Shown here: positions 62,771-64,000 of the stretch, one piece after another
Position numbering within the stretch: position 1 is the first letter of the stretch
Layout: each line of letters starts with the position of its first letter
DNA from: an uncultured Prevotellaceae bacterium
Lineage (GTDB): Bacteria; Bacteroidota; Bacteroidia; Bacteroidales; Bacteroidaceae
Direction of reading: 5' to 3'
NCBI GenBank assembly: GCA_900315455.1
Contig: OMZE01000023.1
Span: 57,542-121,541 of the forward strand
DNA length: 64,000 nt
The notes under the pieces: generated by a model
The model's database searches: none
What the model was told of the DNA's origin: nothing
Seen by the model: the letters and a program-made list of their open reading frames with translations, nothing else
Translations under genes and position numbers: made by a program

Positions 62771-63781
62771 ATGATGAAAGAAGAAACAAATGCAAAGGTC
62801 AGTATCGTAATTCCCATGTATAATGTATCTGATTATATCGGTAATTGTGTAAAATCTGTCACAAAACAAACCTATCCCAACATAGAATGTATTATTGTAA
62901 ATGATTGCTCAACCGATGATAGTGTGGCTAAATGTGAAAGTGTAATCAGTTCTTACAAGGGACCCATACAATTCCGCATTTTGCAGCATGAGCACAACAG
63001 GGGTGTGTCGGCTGCCCGTAATACAGGCACAGAAGCAGTCACGGGCCAATTTATTTACTACCTTGATAGTGATGACGTCATTTCCAATGAATGTATCGAA
63101 AAACTGCTGGCTCCTATGTTGAAAGATGAAACAATCGAGGTCGTGCAGGGAAGAAGTATTCTTTTCAAATCAAAAGATTACGACAACCTGTCTAAAGGTC
63201 CTGACATGCAACCTGTCGATTTGGTGGGAAGAGACCTCATACAAGAAGAATTCTACGATAGCCACAAATGGCCAACCGGCCATCGACACATTGTTGTATA
63301 TACTATTAATAAATTGATGAGAATAGATTTTGTACGCAACAACCGCCTCAAATACAAGGAGGGTCAGTTGTGGGAAGATGTGCTTTGGTTTTTCTATATG
63401 ATTAATTCCGTAAACCATATGTATCTTGTTCCTGACCTTACTTATTTCTATTGCAAGCGACCCAATTCCATCACTACCGGCACAATTCCTCAAAAGGAGA
63501 TTATTGAGTCGGGGCGTGTTTATAATGAAATCGCAAATCATTTAATACCTGAGAAAAATGGCCGACAGGCAAAATATATGTATAAGGCTTTTCTGAACAA
63601 TTATGCAAGAAATCCTGAATACAAACAGTTTAAGCCGGCAGTGAAAAATATCAGAAAGACCCTTGAAGCCAATCATTTTAAAAAGGACGTCGTGATATTC
63701 ACAGTCACAGAATTCCTTCTGAGATTTAAAGTCTTCAGGACTCTCTTTCGTCTGACAGAAAAGTTTTTAAGAAAAAAATAG
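62771..63781 (+). CDS. GT2 family glycosyltransferase
   Basis: A 336-residue GT-A fold transferase on the plus strand, opposite to the rest of the locus. VSIVIPMYNVSDYIGNCVKS, IECIIVNDCSTDDS and FIYYLDSDDVISNE carry the nucleotide and metal sites; EGQLWEDVLWFFYM is the ED-x-x region. The C-terminus is basic. G+C is clearly lower than in the gmd/fcl region. An ATG at 62774 is an equal start. It may belong to a further polysaccharide cluster beyond the window. Confidence 0.94.
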   Translation: MMKEETNAKVSIVIPMYNVSDYIGNCVKSVTKQTYPNIECIIVNDCSTDDSVAKCESVISSYKGPIQFRILQHEHNRGVSAARNTGTEAVTGQFIYYLDSDDVISNECIEKLLAPMLKDETIEVVQGRSILFKSKDYDNLSKGPDMQPVDLVGRDLIQEEFYDSHKWPTGHRHIVVYTINKLMRIDFVRNNRLKYKEGQLWEDVLWFFYMINSVNHMYLVPDLTYFYCKRPNSITTGTIPQKEIIESGRVYNEIANHLIPEKNGRQAKYMYKAFLNNYARNPEYKQFKPAVKNIRKTLEANHFKKDVVIFTVTEFLLRFKVFRTLFRLTEKFLRKK

Positions 63782-63881
63782 TATTTTTCGTATTTTAATA
63801 TAATATGACTGATTTTGAGAATTTTTGACTTTTCAAGCAAAGAAATCAGCAGACCATACATCGGCTGTCCGATATAATGTG

Positions 63882-63990
63882 AAATGCGAACGTTCGCATT
63901 TTTCTTTTTATGCGAACCATCCAAAAATGCGAACCTTAATCTGCCACATCCTATTGGAATAGTAGTTACTGTTGCAAAAGGTTCGCATTT
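63882..63990. repeat. Cluster of TGCGAAC inverted motifs, terminator-like
   Basis: A perfect 20-base palindrome AAATGCGAAC/GTTCGCATTT (63882-63901) followed by T-rich sequence, then TATGCGAACC (63909-63918), AAATGCGAACCTT (63925-63937) and its complement AAGGTTCGCATTT (63978-63990) followed by CTTTTTTTAT. The outer pair may form a terminator; the repeated half-site suggests protein binding or an element end. Confidence 0.6.
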
Positions 63991-64000
63991 CTTTTTTTAT

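Overview
The window is chromosomal DNA of a Bacteroidales bacterium, most likely a member of the Prevotellaceae. Reasons: Bacteroidetes-type promoters (TTTTG, 19-20 bases, TAnnTTTG) recur upstream of genes; the accessory content is typical (GH95, GH10 and GH43 enzymes, DUF3109, YARHG/DUF3160, DUF4369-like thioredoxin lipoproteins, BIG2/dockerin surface proteins, CapE-CapF-CapG); and the large surface proteins end in Prevotella-style C-termini. Genus and species cannot be fixed from the sequence alone. No tRNA, rRNA, CRISPR array or intact insertion sequence was found.

Layout. 1-8.8 kb holds housekeeping and small metabolic genes: the 3' part of gyrB, a secreted GH95 fucosidase convergent with an AraC-type regulator, ung plus DUF3109, gpmI and a small heat-shock protein. 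9-16 kb is a cell-surface region: a secreted CapA-like protein, then two tandem paralogous BIG2 surface proteins that are both broken at the same point, and a 63-residue protein. 16-21 kb is a xylan-type operon (SGNH esterase, GPH symporter, GH10 xylanase, GH43). 21-26.5 kb is an envelope operon (cysteine-less thioredoxin-fold lipoprotein, small secreted protein, YARHG/DUF3160 protein, CapA-like protein) read from a duplicated promoter.

From 26.5 kb to about 62 kb lies a surface-polysaccharide locus read almost wholly on the minus strand. It has a PglC/WcaJ-like initiating phosphotransferase, a Wzx flippase, a Wzy polymerase, three GT4 and one GT2 glycosyltransferases, the GDP-L-fucose route (ManC, Gmd, Fcl), the UDP-L-FucNAc route (CapE, CapF, CapG) and a DegT aminotransferase. 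Its decoration genes are unusual: an ACP/KAS III/SDR/acyltransferase cassette that could make a short 3-hydroxyacyl group; two ATP-grasp ligases interleaved with GNAT, LicD, beta-helix and two cytoplasmic CapA-like proteins; a sugar-transfer-type ATP-grasp protein; a double-length TupA-type ATP-grasp protein; and an IspD/TarI-like cytidylyltransferase.

The locus carries scars of modular exchange: a deleted capE copy, an MBOAT acyltransferase N-terminal fragment at 49 kb and a C-terminal fragment at 61.4 kb in the wrong order to be one interrupted gene, and a truncated acyltransferase 3 abutting the latter. The best candidate for an undescribed system is the combined ATP-grasp/CapA/GNAT/LicD and mini-fatty-acid-synthase decoration machinery. 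A plausible product is a fucose- and FucNAc-containing polysaccharide with aminoacyl, phospho-alditol or hydroxyacyl substituents; this is inference.
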